64,000 nucleotides of DNA from Cyclospora cayetanensis (lineage: Eukaryota; Apicomplexa; Conoidasida; Eucoccidiorida; Eimeriidae), in the NCBI RefSeq assembly GCF_002999335.1, contig NW_020312270.1, positions 62,001-126,000 of the forward strand. Reading direction: 5' to 3'. Positions 13,169-25,300 of this stretch are shown here, one piece after another (position 1 is the stretch's first letter; every line of letters starts with the position of its first letter). Position numbers and translations under genes: made by a program. The notes under the pieces were generated by a model. It saw nothing but the letters and a program-made list of their open reading frames with translations, did not search any database and was not told the DNA's origin.

Positions 13169-14015
13169 TAGGAAGAGCGGCGAAGTAGCAGGAGGAGCAG
13201 TCTTCTTCGCCTCTTTGAGCGGCAGCAGCTGCCTCCCAGGAGCGCGGGCCGGCCTCAATCACAAATGGACACCCAAAGACGCGTGCCGTACTATTTGTGT
13301 AAAACGAAGTACCGCTAGACGGAATACATACTCTGGACATCCTTCGATGGAGAGAAAATAAGTGCGATCAGGTAGTGGAACGGCCTTTTCCTTATCCTTA
13401 CAGCGGCCAAAAAGCGCCAAAAAGAATTGAAGGTGGGTTCTTTTGGCATAAACTCACAACACTTCGCGATTTTCATGCATCAAGCATGTGCTGAGTCAAT
13501 GGGGCCCCCACGAAGGCCCCATCGAGCGGCGGGAATAAATGGTCGAACGTGCTCAGGGGAATTCGAAATATTCTGAAATAACATTGTTCTGTTTACCTCA
13601 TGGCATAAGGTACAATAGTCGCAGAAGTATGGCCAACTAATAAAGGATTCATCCTGCGGCCCTTTTGTATGCAATGGTTCATGTCAAGGAAACATTCAAA
13701 TTCATCATTTCTTTAGAATGTCCGAAATAGCAATGAGACAGACGATGTATGAAGCTTTTGCAAGGCCTCAAGGTCAGTGCTGCCAGAGTTAAGTCTATTC
13801 GGCTCTCCTCTCTTGCCCATGCACTTCTCTGTTCTCTTCCCCGCTTGGCTTCACGCTTTCAGCTCTCGGGGCTTAAGTACGATCGAAAGTGAGAAATAAA
13901 TGAGCAACTGTAGGTGGAATCTGCGGCGAACGGCTTAAGGGGTGGTTCTAGTCGGCGTACCGTGTGGCGGATTGCCCAAGCAGTCCCGCCGACATAGCCA
14001 CCCCGAGAGCTACGC
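13169..14015. other. Intergenic, between divergent genes
   Basis: About 850 bp separating a minus-strand and a plus-strand gene, so it should hold both promoters. I see no further coding segment with confidence. 13341-13128 is open on the minus strand and may contain an alternative first exon of the membrane-protein gene. No TATA box or shared motif could be named with confidence. Confidence 0.4.
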
Positions 14016-14768
14016 ATGGAACTTTTACAAAACCAAATGGCAGATCCTCAGAGCAAAGTATCCTCTCAGATGGTAGGGGACTGTGGCATGTCCCTTGATG
14101 GGTCTTATGGCCTAGACTTGGCCTACAATTTGTCGCAGCCGTGTGCTTCGCCCTCTGAGGCGATCAGTCAGCATCAAGCATCATACAGAGGGTATCGCAA
14201 GCTCTTCTTCGGCTGCAAGCTGCACTTGGTGCTCCAGAATCTGTTGAGTAGGAGTCGTTTGCCTCGATCCATGGGCGCTGTGCCCACACCACCTCCAATT
14301 TCCGAACCACAACACAACGCGAAACATGAATTCACAGACGCAGAGGTGGCCCGTTTGATGCGACAGCACTTCAACATTCTGGTATCCTCCCGAACAGCAT
14401 CTGAAGAAGAAGTGATCTCTGCGGCGAAATTACTCGAACAACAATTCGGGCCGCCCGTGGTGGCTAGTATTCAAGATGAAACAGTAGCACAGAGGAACAC
14501 GCATACTAGACAGATTGCCAATCTGGAAGACGGCAGCCAAAACCTACTTCATCATAAATACGATTGCATCGGCGTAACAGCTGGCCCTTTGGAAGAAGTG
14601 GAGAGCAGCTGCTCTGGCCGCTTGACTATGGATCCCTCACAGGCTACTGATTGCGCTGGCCCACGTGCCACCGCGAATGCCCAGTGTCACTCATTGGTTT
14701 GCCATCAAAAACGTGGCACAGAGCGTTTCGAGAGGGAAGGGACCATTTCCCAGGGCGCAGAAGCTTAA
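14016..14768 (+). CDS. Hypothetical protein, single open frame of 250 codons
   Basis: An uninterrupted ATG-to-TAA frame of 250 codons with no intron needed, unlike nearly all other genes here. I recognise no domain. The protein is polar and mostly disordered-looking, with one predicted helical patch at about residues 107-145 (FTDAEVARLMRQHFNIL, then a Glu/Ala helix ending LLEQQFGPP) that might be a small protein-interaction domain. A chance ORF of this length at about 50% GC is unlikely, which is the main support. It is followed after 2 kb by the EFHC-type gene on the same strand; being an upstream exon of that gene is unlikely because the frame closes in a stop without a convincing donor. 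Confidence 0.5.
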   Translation: MELLQNQMADPQSKVSSQMVGDCGMSLDGSYGLDLAYNLSQPCASPSEAISQHQASYRGYRKLFFGCKLHLVLQNLLSRSRLPRSMGAVPTPPPISEPQHNAKHEFTDAEVARLMRQHFNILVSSRTASEEEVISAAKLLEQQFGPPVVASIQDETVAQRNTHTRQIANLEDGSQNLLHHKYDCIGVTAGPLEEVESSCSGRLTMDPSQATDCAGPRATANAQCHSLVCHQKRGTERFEREGTISQGAEA

Positions 14769-16778
14769 GTGTCTGGAAATGAACATCATAGTACCCTTCC
14801 GCAGAAGAATCCAGGCGGTACCCGGCGCACCAGTTGATGTACAGGGGAGTCACAGTCCACCCATGGGGGCCTTGTAAAGCCGGGAAAAAAGCTATGCACC
14901 CAGATCTAGCACCAAGTGCAATTTTTACTTGCATATTAAGCTACTGTCTACCCACCAGAATTTCCTTTGTCATGTGAACAGGATAACATTTACGGCTCAC
15001 GACAGGGATTAAATTAATTCTTTTGCTTTTTTGGTGCCTGAGAGAGGTTCATTGTTGCTGGCGTGGATAAAATTAATGAATAGGGGTCGTAGATGGGCAC
15101 TGCATTGAAGGTGGGATATTGTGAGCACACATTTGTTGCACAAACTCATCCAGGACTGCGGTGGAAGAAACTGGTACCCAGTTTTAGTAGTTTAACAAAG
15201 TATTCCAAACAATATGTAGTCATGTTTTGACCCTGCTGGGTCAAATTTGTCGCCAAAAAGAATTTCGGATTTTCAGCGAATTGGTGTGGCAGCGAGCACA
15301 TTGTTCTGCCCTGCACTACCCTGTAGGCATCGATGGATACGGCTACATAAAATTTGCAAATACAGCCTGGCATGCTCATGGTCCCACATGTTCCTAAGCG
15401 TAGGATGCGCCTCATGCATTGGACGTTTTATCAAGATGTTGGACACTTACCACTGCACACATTACCTTAGAGGCTCTAAACATCCTCTCGTTATAAAACG
15501 CTCAAAGAATACCCCCAAGCAGAGATCAGGCCTTCCATATTGCGCCGACTATAGGCTACTCGCACTTTTTCTTTCCTGTATCTGCACAGATACAAGTACA
15601 CCCATTGTTGGGCCTATGGTAAATCACGAACTGTGGCACAGTGATCGCTCTTCGCGAGACTTCGCTAACTTGTGCTATTCAGAATTTCTAAATGAGAAAA
15701 AGACCTTAGTGCTCTTATAAGAAATAAACCAAATTTGTAGCTAGTTTTTCCGAATTTTGCCTGCACTCGTGCAGGTGAGAGTATCTGGTACCGTGAGTAG
15801 AGTGCCACTGCTAGTCGACGAAAAACACCGCTAGGTTTCAGGTACGTTTGATAGCGCAAAGAGATAGAGTAGTTTCGTTTTGCTAGTTAGTGCTCTGAGT
15901 TGATGCCAGTGGTTGCAATTTGCCAAACGACAGCAAGAGTGGCTCGTGCGCTTCCGTGAAGTCGGCCGCAGCCCTGCGCAGCGTAATCTCTAGGACTTAG
16001 ATTTACAGCCAAAAACGCCAGCTTTCTCAGTCATGCAAAGTCAATAAAGCCTTCAAGAAACACTGTAGAGAGTATCAGAATGTACCACGTAGAGCCATGG
16101 CCAGCGAGGACCCCCAGGGATGAAGCTGCTGCGGCCCAAAGTTTGCTAAACCTACCATCGGGAAACAGAAATCACAGCTTCTACTTCAAGGAATACACCT
16201 TTAAAGACAGCTTAAGGCTCTTCCAATGGAGTGATAGTCTTAGAGGTTCACACCGCTAATGCTTAGGGGCATTCGTGAAGTGACCTTACCGCGGCGCGCA
16301 GCAATCGAGGTGCAGTTTAAGCGAGTTAGAGAAGATATCAACAGCATACGCAAAAATAATGGAACTTCAGAGGCCGCTAGTCTTTGCTGGGCAGCAGCAA
16401 CTCTCCTTGTGTGAACCATTTATCATTAAACAGCAACAACTGCAACTGGATCAGTGTGCACGCGAAACCCATTTCAAAAAGCAGACGCTTTCCTTCTCGA
16501 TTTCGGGGCGGCAAGACAGACAGAAAGCTCCCTCTTTTAAGCTCAGTGAAGAGGTATCTCTTGCTAACCCTTCTGATCGCAGATATTAATCCACGGAACC
16601 ACCTTGGGGGGCGTTGCCGTGCATTTCACTCCCTACAATCACGCAGCCGTGATTCGAGCTGGAATCGTTTATCGCGCAGTCTGCGAGCCAAAAAGCGCTT
16701 CTTTTTGCCATTCTGTGTAGGAATTGGCCTCGTTCAAGCAAGCGCAACACGGGAACTGCCAAGCACCCCACCTTACAC
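14769..16778. other. Intergenic, no gene recognised
   Basis: About 2 kb ahead of the EFHC-type gene. The open frames (for example 15247-15720 and 16359-16782, plus) have no family resemblance or exon-like borders. An untranslated leader exon of the EFHC-type gene could lie here. Nothing else could be supported. Confidence 0.4.
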
Positions 16779-19700
16779 ATGACGAGCGGAGAGCGGCAAA
16801 AGAAGCCGCAGCGCTATCTTACCGGTACCTCAGCCTATTTAGTATCGCGCAATGCAGATCCACATCTGCCTTTTGGTAGCGAGAGTGTTTGATTGTACAA
16901 AAAAAGTACCTCCACTGGCTCACAAACTTGATTCCGACAACATACTATGGTGGTAAATTGTTAGGCCAAGCCAAGAACCAGCCTGGCTGAAGCATGACCG
17001 GCAAGCTCTACGGTTCTATGCGTTCTTTCAAGAGCCCCTTCCGGGAACTGCTACTGAAAACAGCCGGAGGCGATATTGCATTATTTCCCTTCATCTATCG
17101 GATGGAACTTTAAGCGTCTTTGAAGCTACAACAGACAACGGTTCAATGCGCCAGGGATACTTTTTGAAGAGGCATAAAATGCCGCGGGCAGATGGAAGCG
17201 GATTTATTACCTTTACGGACATTAGGGTTTGTAAATAGTTTCAAAACCCGGTTTTCACTCATAGTAAGTGTTCGCAGGTATGCTGCCAACGGCTGCATCC
17301 TAAAGTGTGGGATTATGCGCCTGCAGCTTGGGGCTGATCTTGAATTATACGGCAGAGTTTTCAGGGTCGTAGAGTGTGACGAATTTACAAGGTGGTTTTG
17401 CTTCAACGCAGGTAATTGAGAATTCCCTCCAAGGCTCCAATAACCCAACCAGCGTGCACTAGAAAGTGATGTGCTGTCAGATAGCAACCGGTCTCGGGTC
17501 TCCTTGACCTAAGATTTCCCATTATAGGGGTAAACTCGCACCTGAAGATGATAAGTTCCCACGTTTGAAGGCTCGATTGGGTGACAGAGAGGCGTACTGG
17601 CTTTTTGCCCTGAGCCTTGGTCGTTGTAAGGCCTTTAACTGAGAATGGGACGACATCTGTACTACATGGGCAAATGCATAGCTGCCGCATTTCCCATGCT
17701 CTCTGAACTCTTGATCATTTCACTAGCTATACCTTGTAACTCAAATACATTGAGAACAGCGGTAGAGCTCTGTTTGTGTGGATCTTGGCCAAGGGCATGA
17801 TGTTGGGGAGGCAGAGCTGCTTCCTGATGACCCATTCTTTCGTTCGGCTGTCATGAGTCGACGCAACACCACGAGCCGTCCTGCCACACTCCAAATCAAG
17901 ATCAAACCAGCACGTGCACTTGCAGAGGCCTCTCTTGGAAGCAGCTGCAATAATAAGAGCCTCCTCCAGTATCTTCAGAACGACCGGTCAGGAGACTTAC
18001 AAAGCAGGCTGCCGCAGATTCCAGACGCCAGCAAAATTTCTCCAGCTTTATTCTGCTAGCATTCAAAGCTACGGATAAAACGTTCAGCAATTATAAAATG
18101 CTTTTAGATGCATCGTTGAGGGCTCATAACAATACGCAGAGTGCCCCTGGTTTTTGGACGTGCAGTTACGTGCTGGTGTTTAGTTGTTACTGGGATAACC
18201 AAGAAAACTTCGGCTGCCGGACCTATTACGACCTCCACTACTTTCTCAGCGGTCTGTTTACTTATTCCTCATTCAATATGCGTTGCCATGGTGGCTTTGC
18301 TTTCAAACGGTCCAAATGCACTGCAAAGTGAAACACTGGCGGCCAGCCAAACGCAGGGCGCTTTCATAGTGTTATTCGGGTGCCTAAAGCCTCCGGGAAT
18401 ACCCTGTGCAAAAATTTTCTGCTGAAAAATTAGTGTGTAGGATTTGAATTTTGGAAAGATGTTGCTGCTTTATCGTGTAGATGATACGGCGGAAATAAAA
18501 GTCAAACCCATCAAGAACTCCGGCTGCGCTTCATATGCAACTTTTCTCAGGTGCCTGCATTATGCCCCATTACACTATTACAGTTGACCTTTACTTCTAT
18601 CCAAGGAAACCCTCATAATAAAAAATTTTAACCTTTGCCTCCACAGCCTGAACAATGCTCAAATTGGAAAGCGTCTCCTGTGGGTGCTACATTTGCTGGA
18701 GTACACGAGTATGTGACATCTTCGAAGGCACTTACAGTGCCGCTTTGTGCTTTGGCGCTTTGACTCAAATGCAACCATCACGCTCTAGTTGCGCATATAT
18801 GGCATCAGCTTGAAAAGGTTACGCTTTCTGCAGGAGAGGGAGACTGCCGAAGACACTCCAGGAGCCCACGTGGTCTGATTACAAACACAGAAGGAGCGAC
18901 TGCTACGTGTAAGAACGGAGTAAATTAAAAACACAATAAGCTCAACAAAGAGCACCTAAAGGCGACAACCGTAATTTCGTTGCTGATATCAGTTTTCCCA
19001 GTATGCTTTCGTTTTAAGTGGTTCGTATATTCGCGCTTGCGTCAGTAGGTTTGTCATTTTGACAATTGTCGTCCTTTTCCATGTGCGCTCTGCCGTGTTC
19101 ACCACAGTGCCATTTCGCTCAGCCCCAAAAAAGAATGTAGCTAAACGCCTATGCTTGTCTTCAGGCCGGAAGACCTAATTGTAGGAAAAAATATTGAGGT
19201 GTATGGGCGCTCCTTTCATTTGTACGACTGCGACGAATTCACCCGCCAGTTCTACCGGGAGTTCCTAAGCATTGAGCAAAGCAAAGAAACAATTGAAGAC
19301 GAGAAATTCGTAAGGATTTTCATGATTATCTGCCTTTTGAAATTAGTATTCGAACTGCCTGCAACAACCAAGAGATACCGCGGGTTCTTGCCTCCACAGC
19401 TATCTTGCTAACTGGATTACTTCTGCCGCATGTCTGGTCGCCTAGAAACTAATAATACTCATCAGAAGCATTGCAGTAGAATGGGAAGAACACTGCAAAT
19501 GCAGCGAAAGAGTACCGGAGGAGATATTATTGGCTCAAGGCTGAGTGCAGGAAGAGCCTCCAATCAACTGGCCATGTCATTCCCTAGGGATTGGAACAGA
19601 CGAAGACACAATTCAGTCTTGCCTCCGAATAGTACGCTGTGCACTGTAAAACACAAGAAGGAAAACGCACATTAGTAAATTTTTCATACTAGATGGAGTC

Positions 19701-21888
19701 CCACAAGTTTAAGGGCTTGCTGGCGTAAGTCTGCTCTGATTGCGGGTTTAAATGTAATTGAGCGAAGAGGAGTACAACTTCGGCATATCTTCTCTTCAGT
19801 AATAGTAACGTCGGGTTGTTTGACCAAGATTAAAAAGGAGACAGTTTTTATAGGTTCACCTGACAATAAGGAAACAGAACACGACACCAGCAGAAACGCA
19901 CTGCAACGAGGACAACAAGGGATACGAGCTGCGCTACGCCTGGTTTGATAGATGGTTACGCACGGTGGAAACTAGGGCCTGGGATACATCTGGCTATATC
20001 GATTTTGATTCACACTGATCGCAACACTAGTATCAAACTTATCAGCAATTTTCGATGAATAGGCTTCTCTGCAATGTTAGCTTTTACCTGCACATATTTC
20101 GCTGGCCTGCTTCCATGTGTGAAATTCTGGCATAGTTTGTTATATGTATAGCCAAATAAGTGACAATGCAAGAAAGCACTAGTCAAGGCAATTGATTCTA
20201 CATGCTCACAAACCTGTATGTAAAACATCTAGCAGAGGAGAAGCCTCTAGATGATGCACAACTTGGTCTTAGTGTGAACACCCTTTTTCTGCGTTTACGT
20301 GGGTTCCCGCATCTTGAACTGGTAGACCCCTAAGCGGCCGCACCCGAGAGAACGGGAGCTGTTATTTGGAGACGACATCACTCTTAACTTCAAGGCAAGC
20401 TGTTCGCTGGTCGCTCTTAGGCCTTTCGCACCTAACCAACCCTCCTAAGCGCGGTAAACAATGGCTGGTAGATCCCTCTCTTTCTGCACTTTCCGTAGAC
20501 ATTAAGCCAGACCGACTGAAGTTTGCGTCTGCCCCCCCGCAAAAGAATGTGTTCTGCCATGCTTGCATCACTTAATCTGTGTGAGTCCTCTCCTTTCTGT
20601 GAATCTGGCTGCTGCCTTACAGGCAATACTTGTGAGCAATTTCGAGGAGGACAAGGACAGAGAGTTCAGGATATCCATTCGGCATTTAACTGACAAAATA
20701 ACCGTCTTTGAATACGCAAAACGCAATTCAGGACATGTACGCGCTCACAGCACTCCCCGATCCCCAAATCAAACATTTGCAGTCGTAAAACCCCAACGCA
20801 GGTCCATCGCGCCAAAACTAGGGGAATACTGCTGATAACTGCTGTCTATGTGCTTGTTGCCAATATTAAGGCTTTAAATTCATGCACGAGAGTGGTGAAA
20901 AGAAGCCTTTTACTAAAAGAGCAGCAGAAAACGCTCTTTTGCTGTTGCCGTAAATCAGGCTGGAGGGAAATTCTTGGAAGCCAATTCTCTTCCAAATCCC
21001 TTGACTGGAAGGAATTGCTCTGCTTGCGACTTCTTTGTGGGGGCTGAAGTCATTCTTAATGGGTACAAGTTCAGGATTACTGAGGCCGATGAGCGTACAC
21101 TACAGGTAATGAACACAGCCGGCCACCTACAGATTGCAATATTCAGCGCAAGGCCTCAAGCGAAGTGAACTCTGGCGCCTGATAACTCTGGATGCATACT
21201 TCACAGTAGCCAGCCTTGATGCCCTCTCTCCATAGATGTTTAAGGGCTCACGATCAGCTCGACTGGGTAACATCGAGTAGCGCAAATAGGAATAAGAACG
21301 TATGTACATTAGGTCATAATCCAAGTGCTCTCGGCAGTTAGATGCGCTGCACTCCCTTTGCGTATAATACTCAGAGCATGGAGAGGCATGCTGAAAGATA
21401 CCCGTTTGCGAATGCGCGCGAAGTATGCGCCAAAGCAGCAGAACAACTGAACAAAATAAAGGCGAGTGTGTGTTTCCTTCTTTTTAATCCAGCTCATCCG
21501 CTTGATTTCCTTTTCCTTGAATCAAAAAATCTTGTTGGCGGCTAGCCAAGCATATATTCGAAACATTACTGGTCTTTGGACATCGAATTCCAGGCCTAGA
21601 AATACACCTGACGATTTAGCAGCTTGCCGCAATAATCTGATCTTCAACCAGAAATGCTTCATGCACATTGCCCTCTTCTGCTTCTTACTGCAGTTCCAAG
21701 ACACAATAGTGGCACTACACACTGCTGAGCTATTTGTGGCACAGAAGAATGCGCTCGTGGAATTTGCGCTTCCATCGCTGCTGCAGGCTGAGTCAGGGGA
21801 CCTTATTGACGTTGACTTTCTAAAAGAAAAGCTTTCTGGCCTGCTCACTGTACGCAGTATTGCCTACAAGGCCCTTGGATATATTTAG
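16779..21888 (+). CDS. EFHC1/RIB72-type protein with three DM10 domains
   Basis: Members of this family are microtubule inner proteins of ciliary doublets, each with three DM10 domains. Exons placed: 16779-16875, 16976-17226, 17327-17411, 17794-17986, 18166-18251, 18481-18550, 19165-19309, then 20421-20548, 20623-20736, 20959-21105, 21375-21467, 21694-21888. DM10-1 spans residues 34-145 (LRFYAFFQ, ELYGRVFRVVECDEFTR). DM10-2 is about 190-300 (FSCYWDNQENFG, DDTAEIKV, EVYGRSFHLYDCDEFTR). DM10-3 runs DKDREFRIS, RNSGHAGGKFLE, ILNGYKFRITEADERTL. A helix YPFANAREV follows, as in human EFHC1. At least one exon between 19310 and 20420 was not placed, and a short exon near 18653 is possible. The C-terminal EF-hand part is short and lacks a clear calcium loop. 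The first-exon start and its join are the least certain part. The role in microgamete flagella is inferred. Confidence 0.85.
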
Positions 21889-23370
21889 TGGAGCGACTTG
21901 ATCAGTATCTCAAAACAAAATTTAGCAATAGATCTGAGAACAAATTAGCTATGACATAGGCTAGATTGGAATGCAACCGGTTCGTAGACGCAAACCCCCC
22001 CAACACCAATACCTTGCTCATGCTTAGGTTGCCGCGCGATTACTGTGTGTGCCCAATGCTGGTGTCCGTATTGATACTGCTTTTAGGAGCACGAGATTCT
22101 GACGGTTATTCGGACGGGAGCTGCAACCCAGGAACTGACAGAAGGGCAGGAAGAAGGAAAGAAGTGTCATGTTAACTTGAATATTCTACTGCAGAAATGC
22201 AGTAAATGATTTGTCGTCTGATGCTCTTCTTGCAGAGGGCCAAAACTCTACTTGAGCGCTTTCCACTACTACTTTAAAATGTAGTACAAAATGGACTATT
22301 TGACTTTGGCTGTTTGAAAGTACTATTTATTACAGAGTGGTGCTAGGCATAATCGACGAGAATCAGTGGTGTTTGCCCGTGCTCAATCGCTGCTATGTGC
22401 AAATCACCATGTAGGTTGGAATTATGAGGGTGCAGCAGACAGTCCTGTTGGTGGTTCTCTCGCCCTAGGCGGTATCCTAAGCAACACCAGGAGATGTAGG
22501 CTCTTTTATGAAGACGTTACTTAGCTTTATATTAAGTGGTTTAGAGAAATTAAGGCTAAAAGTTTCTCCATATGAACACCCACATTCAAGCATTGTACAC
22601 CTCTAACAAGAATAGACGGACGCTTTACTATTAAGCAGGAAATAGAACTAGCCTAATAGTGTTCACTTAGAATTAGAAGGACGAGGTTTGATCACTCTTG
22701 AGTGGGCTAGCCCGCTTTTTGACCGGGCATATGTCCCGCACATAAATCTGCCGGTTGGCCCTCGAGAAGCTACCGCTAGGCACACACATGGTATCATCTC
22801 CGGCCTACAAGTTCTTGATCAAGTGCCTTAAATGCCAAGGGAATACAATTATATGGACTGAAGTAGTACTTTGTCCGATAATAGAGGAAGACAGCGAAGC
22901 TTCAAACCTTAGGGCAGCATAAAAGCCCCAGGCAATGCTCAGTCGGCCCAGCGCCATTACGCTTCTCTCTGTGGTAGCCCCTCTGCCAGGGGAATAGCAA
23001 AAAATTTAAACAAAAACAGTATTTAGGGGCTCTGATTGTATTTACGTTCAGTATCTGACGGCCACTACAAGCCACTCGTCTTTTTTGAAAGTGCCAACAG
23101 TCGAACTGCACAACTGTGATATCGACTCGCGAATTACCCTGCGGCGATTACCCACCATTTGCGCCTACCTCTAAGTTCGACCCCACAAAATATTGAGCTC
23201 AAAACTCACTTTTCTCGGAATTAATATGTCCATGTGCTATATGGCAGCCTCTTCTGCAATGTTGGCACGGCGCACGATTTCAGTGGATCGCCACGAAAAT
23301 ACTTCATTTGCCACCTCCGTTCTCTCATTTTAACACAGCCTTACAGAATTATGGATACAGCTATCTTAAA
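21889..23370. other. Intergenic, no gene recognised
   Basis: About 1.5 kb between the stop of the EFHC-type gene and the start of the TBP-like gene, both on the plus strand. Open frames are short and unlike known proteins. It should contain the 3' leader of the first gene and the promoter of the second. Confidence 0.4.
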
Positions 23371-24630
23371 ATGAGCGTACTAGTTCCTGTACCGCCTGCC
23401 AGCGGGGAAGCAGGGCCTGTAGCCCTCGCGTTACCCCCCAAACCGATTCCCCTGCCTCTCAGTGGCCAGCTGAACCCTTCTGCCTTCATAACCAACTTGT
23501 GGCTCAGCGTGAAAATCTGCCCGAGAGGGTTCTCTCGCCCTGAGTTGCTGTTGATTGCGAGGAGTCTGCCGAGGTCCGAATTAGGGGCTTGCCCGTCCCA
23601 ACCCGTGGTGTTCAGGATGCAGCGCCCAGCTTGTACGGCACTTCTCTCTCCCACTGGAATACTCTTTATCATGGGGGGAATCACGAAAGAGCAAGCTCTG
23701 TGGCAGGCCTTTAGAGTGGCGTACAAAGTAAAATATAGAATTTGGTGGAAGCCCACAAAACACGTAAGGAGATCGAACAACCGCGACATCGGCAGAAAGA
23801 GAGGGAAGAAAGTCGAGAAGGGGGTAATTGCTGACTGGTCCTCAATCTTTTATATGGGGTGTTTCGTATATATAACCTTAATAGTTTTTGTTTACAACCA
23901 TACCGCAACAACCACAGCCGCCTTGAATTTTCATTCACTATCTGTCTGTTTCTGCCCAGACGGAGTGCTTACAAGGGTCTGAACATGAGCTACAGGCTAA
24001 ATACCTCTGCCGGCAGGAGGTAGAGTTCAACCCTCACTCCGCTACAGTCCTACAACTTGTGTGCCGTGTGGACTTGGGTGGTTCCTATCGGCCTAATGTC
24101 AGAGCCATTCTAGACCATCCGCAGCTCAGGGCGCTGGCAATAGACACACGGGACGGTGTGGCCGTGAGAATCCCAAATGTTCAAGGTTATTCAGCATCTC
24201 AGAAAAGTAGTGGAAATGGGAATGATGCGGCGGAGGATCTCGGTGAGAGCTAGAGCATCGACCCTGTGTGGGCTATACTTATACTACCTGCTGTTCTGCT
24301 TGAGTATTCCGTTGGGTTTATTGCTGGATTCACTTTCTCTGTTCTCATCTGGAAGGGCGACAGCCTTTGCCATCAGGCCGGCGCTCTAATGTGCTTGACT
24401 GACGGACTTCTTTGCCTCTCACTTTGTGTGCTCTTTCCGCAGCTGGCGAGTTGTTTGCTTTCGACGCAGAAGGCGAGGGCAGGGAGTTAAGGGGTAGGCG
24501 GGCAGCACGGGCGAAAGGTCCAACCTGCCTTATTTTTAGAACGGGGAAGATTCTCGTTTTAGGGTGCAAAAGCCCCGAAGAAATAAATGCTGCTATTGAC
24601 TTTGTATGGCCGGCACTTGTGGGCCTGTAG
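23371..24630 (+). CDS. Divergent TATA-binding-protein-like factor
   Basis: Three exons, 23371-23763, 23960-24242 and 24443-24630, with perfect phase; 287 residues. ATG 23371 is the first Met in frame after an A-rich stretch. TBP folds as two imperfect repeats forming a DNA saddle. Repeat 1 covers about residues 36-127 (FITNLWLSVKI, RPACTALLSPTGI, then an amphipathic helix). Repeat 2 covers about 150-287 (LQLVCRVDLGGS, ELFAF, PTCLIFRTGKILVLGCKSPEE, FVWPALV), matching the strand order and the LIF-x-SGK pattern of TBP. The positions of the two intercalating Phe of repeat 1 are Ser76 and Ser93, while those of repeat 2 are kept (Phe230, Phe257). Repeat 2 has an insertion of about 25 residues before ELF and a charged insertion of about 10 between the two Phe. 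The family is clear from topology but sequence identity is low; it is probably a TBP paralogue (TRF/TLP-like) rather than canonical TBP. Confidence 0.75.
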
Positions 24631-25300
24631 CAGAGGGATCCTCTGTGCCTTCTTTCACCTTTACCTGCACGCTATCTTGTTTTTCATCTCCTCTCCACTT
24701 TACCATCGCTTAGCCATAAGCCGTACTGTCACCTTGCTCCATGCGCAACGACTGCCAATGTCGTCACTAAGGCATGTTGTAACTGCAGCCGAAAAAGAAT
24801 TCGTATGTCGAGAGTTGGGTCAGAAAGTGCATCATGCTGCTCAAGCTTCACCGTCTGGTTAGCAACATCTTGATCAGGCGCTTCCTCTTAGAAGACGGGG
24901 AGTTCCGTCAGGTAGATGTACCTTTGCGCACAGTATGTTCTCCCCTAATGCCTAAATGCAATTGTACAAATCTTGTAAAGGCACTCCGGGTGCTACTTAT
25001 ACTCTTATAAAACAATATAGGTTCTCTTAGTCGGGCTCTCCATTTTTGTAGCAACGATGCCACTCCGGGCCTGCCACTGTGCTGTAGCTCAATTTCGTAC
25101 GCCGTCAGGTACCAGGGCACATGAGTGATATTAATACAAATTAATTAGACAAGCGTACACCTATATCTATGGGTGCCATAGCCCTACATTAGGTATATGC
25201 AGAGATTGATAATAAGGAATACGCATAGATCTAGAAAATCACGGCATTCTATCACATCTGGGGGACAGGTAAAAATGATGGCGTATTCTGTCCGTTGCTC
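24631..25300. other. Convergent intergenic region
   Basis: About 670 bp between the stop codons of the plus-strand TBP-like gene and the minus-strand RPB2 gene. It should contain both 3' ends. A six-base coding terminal exon of RPB2 (25257-25252, minus) behind a good acceptor is possible here. Nothing else was supported. Confidence 0.4.
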
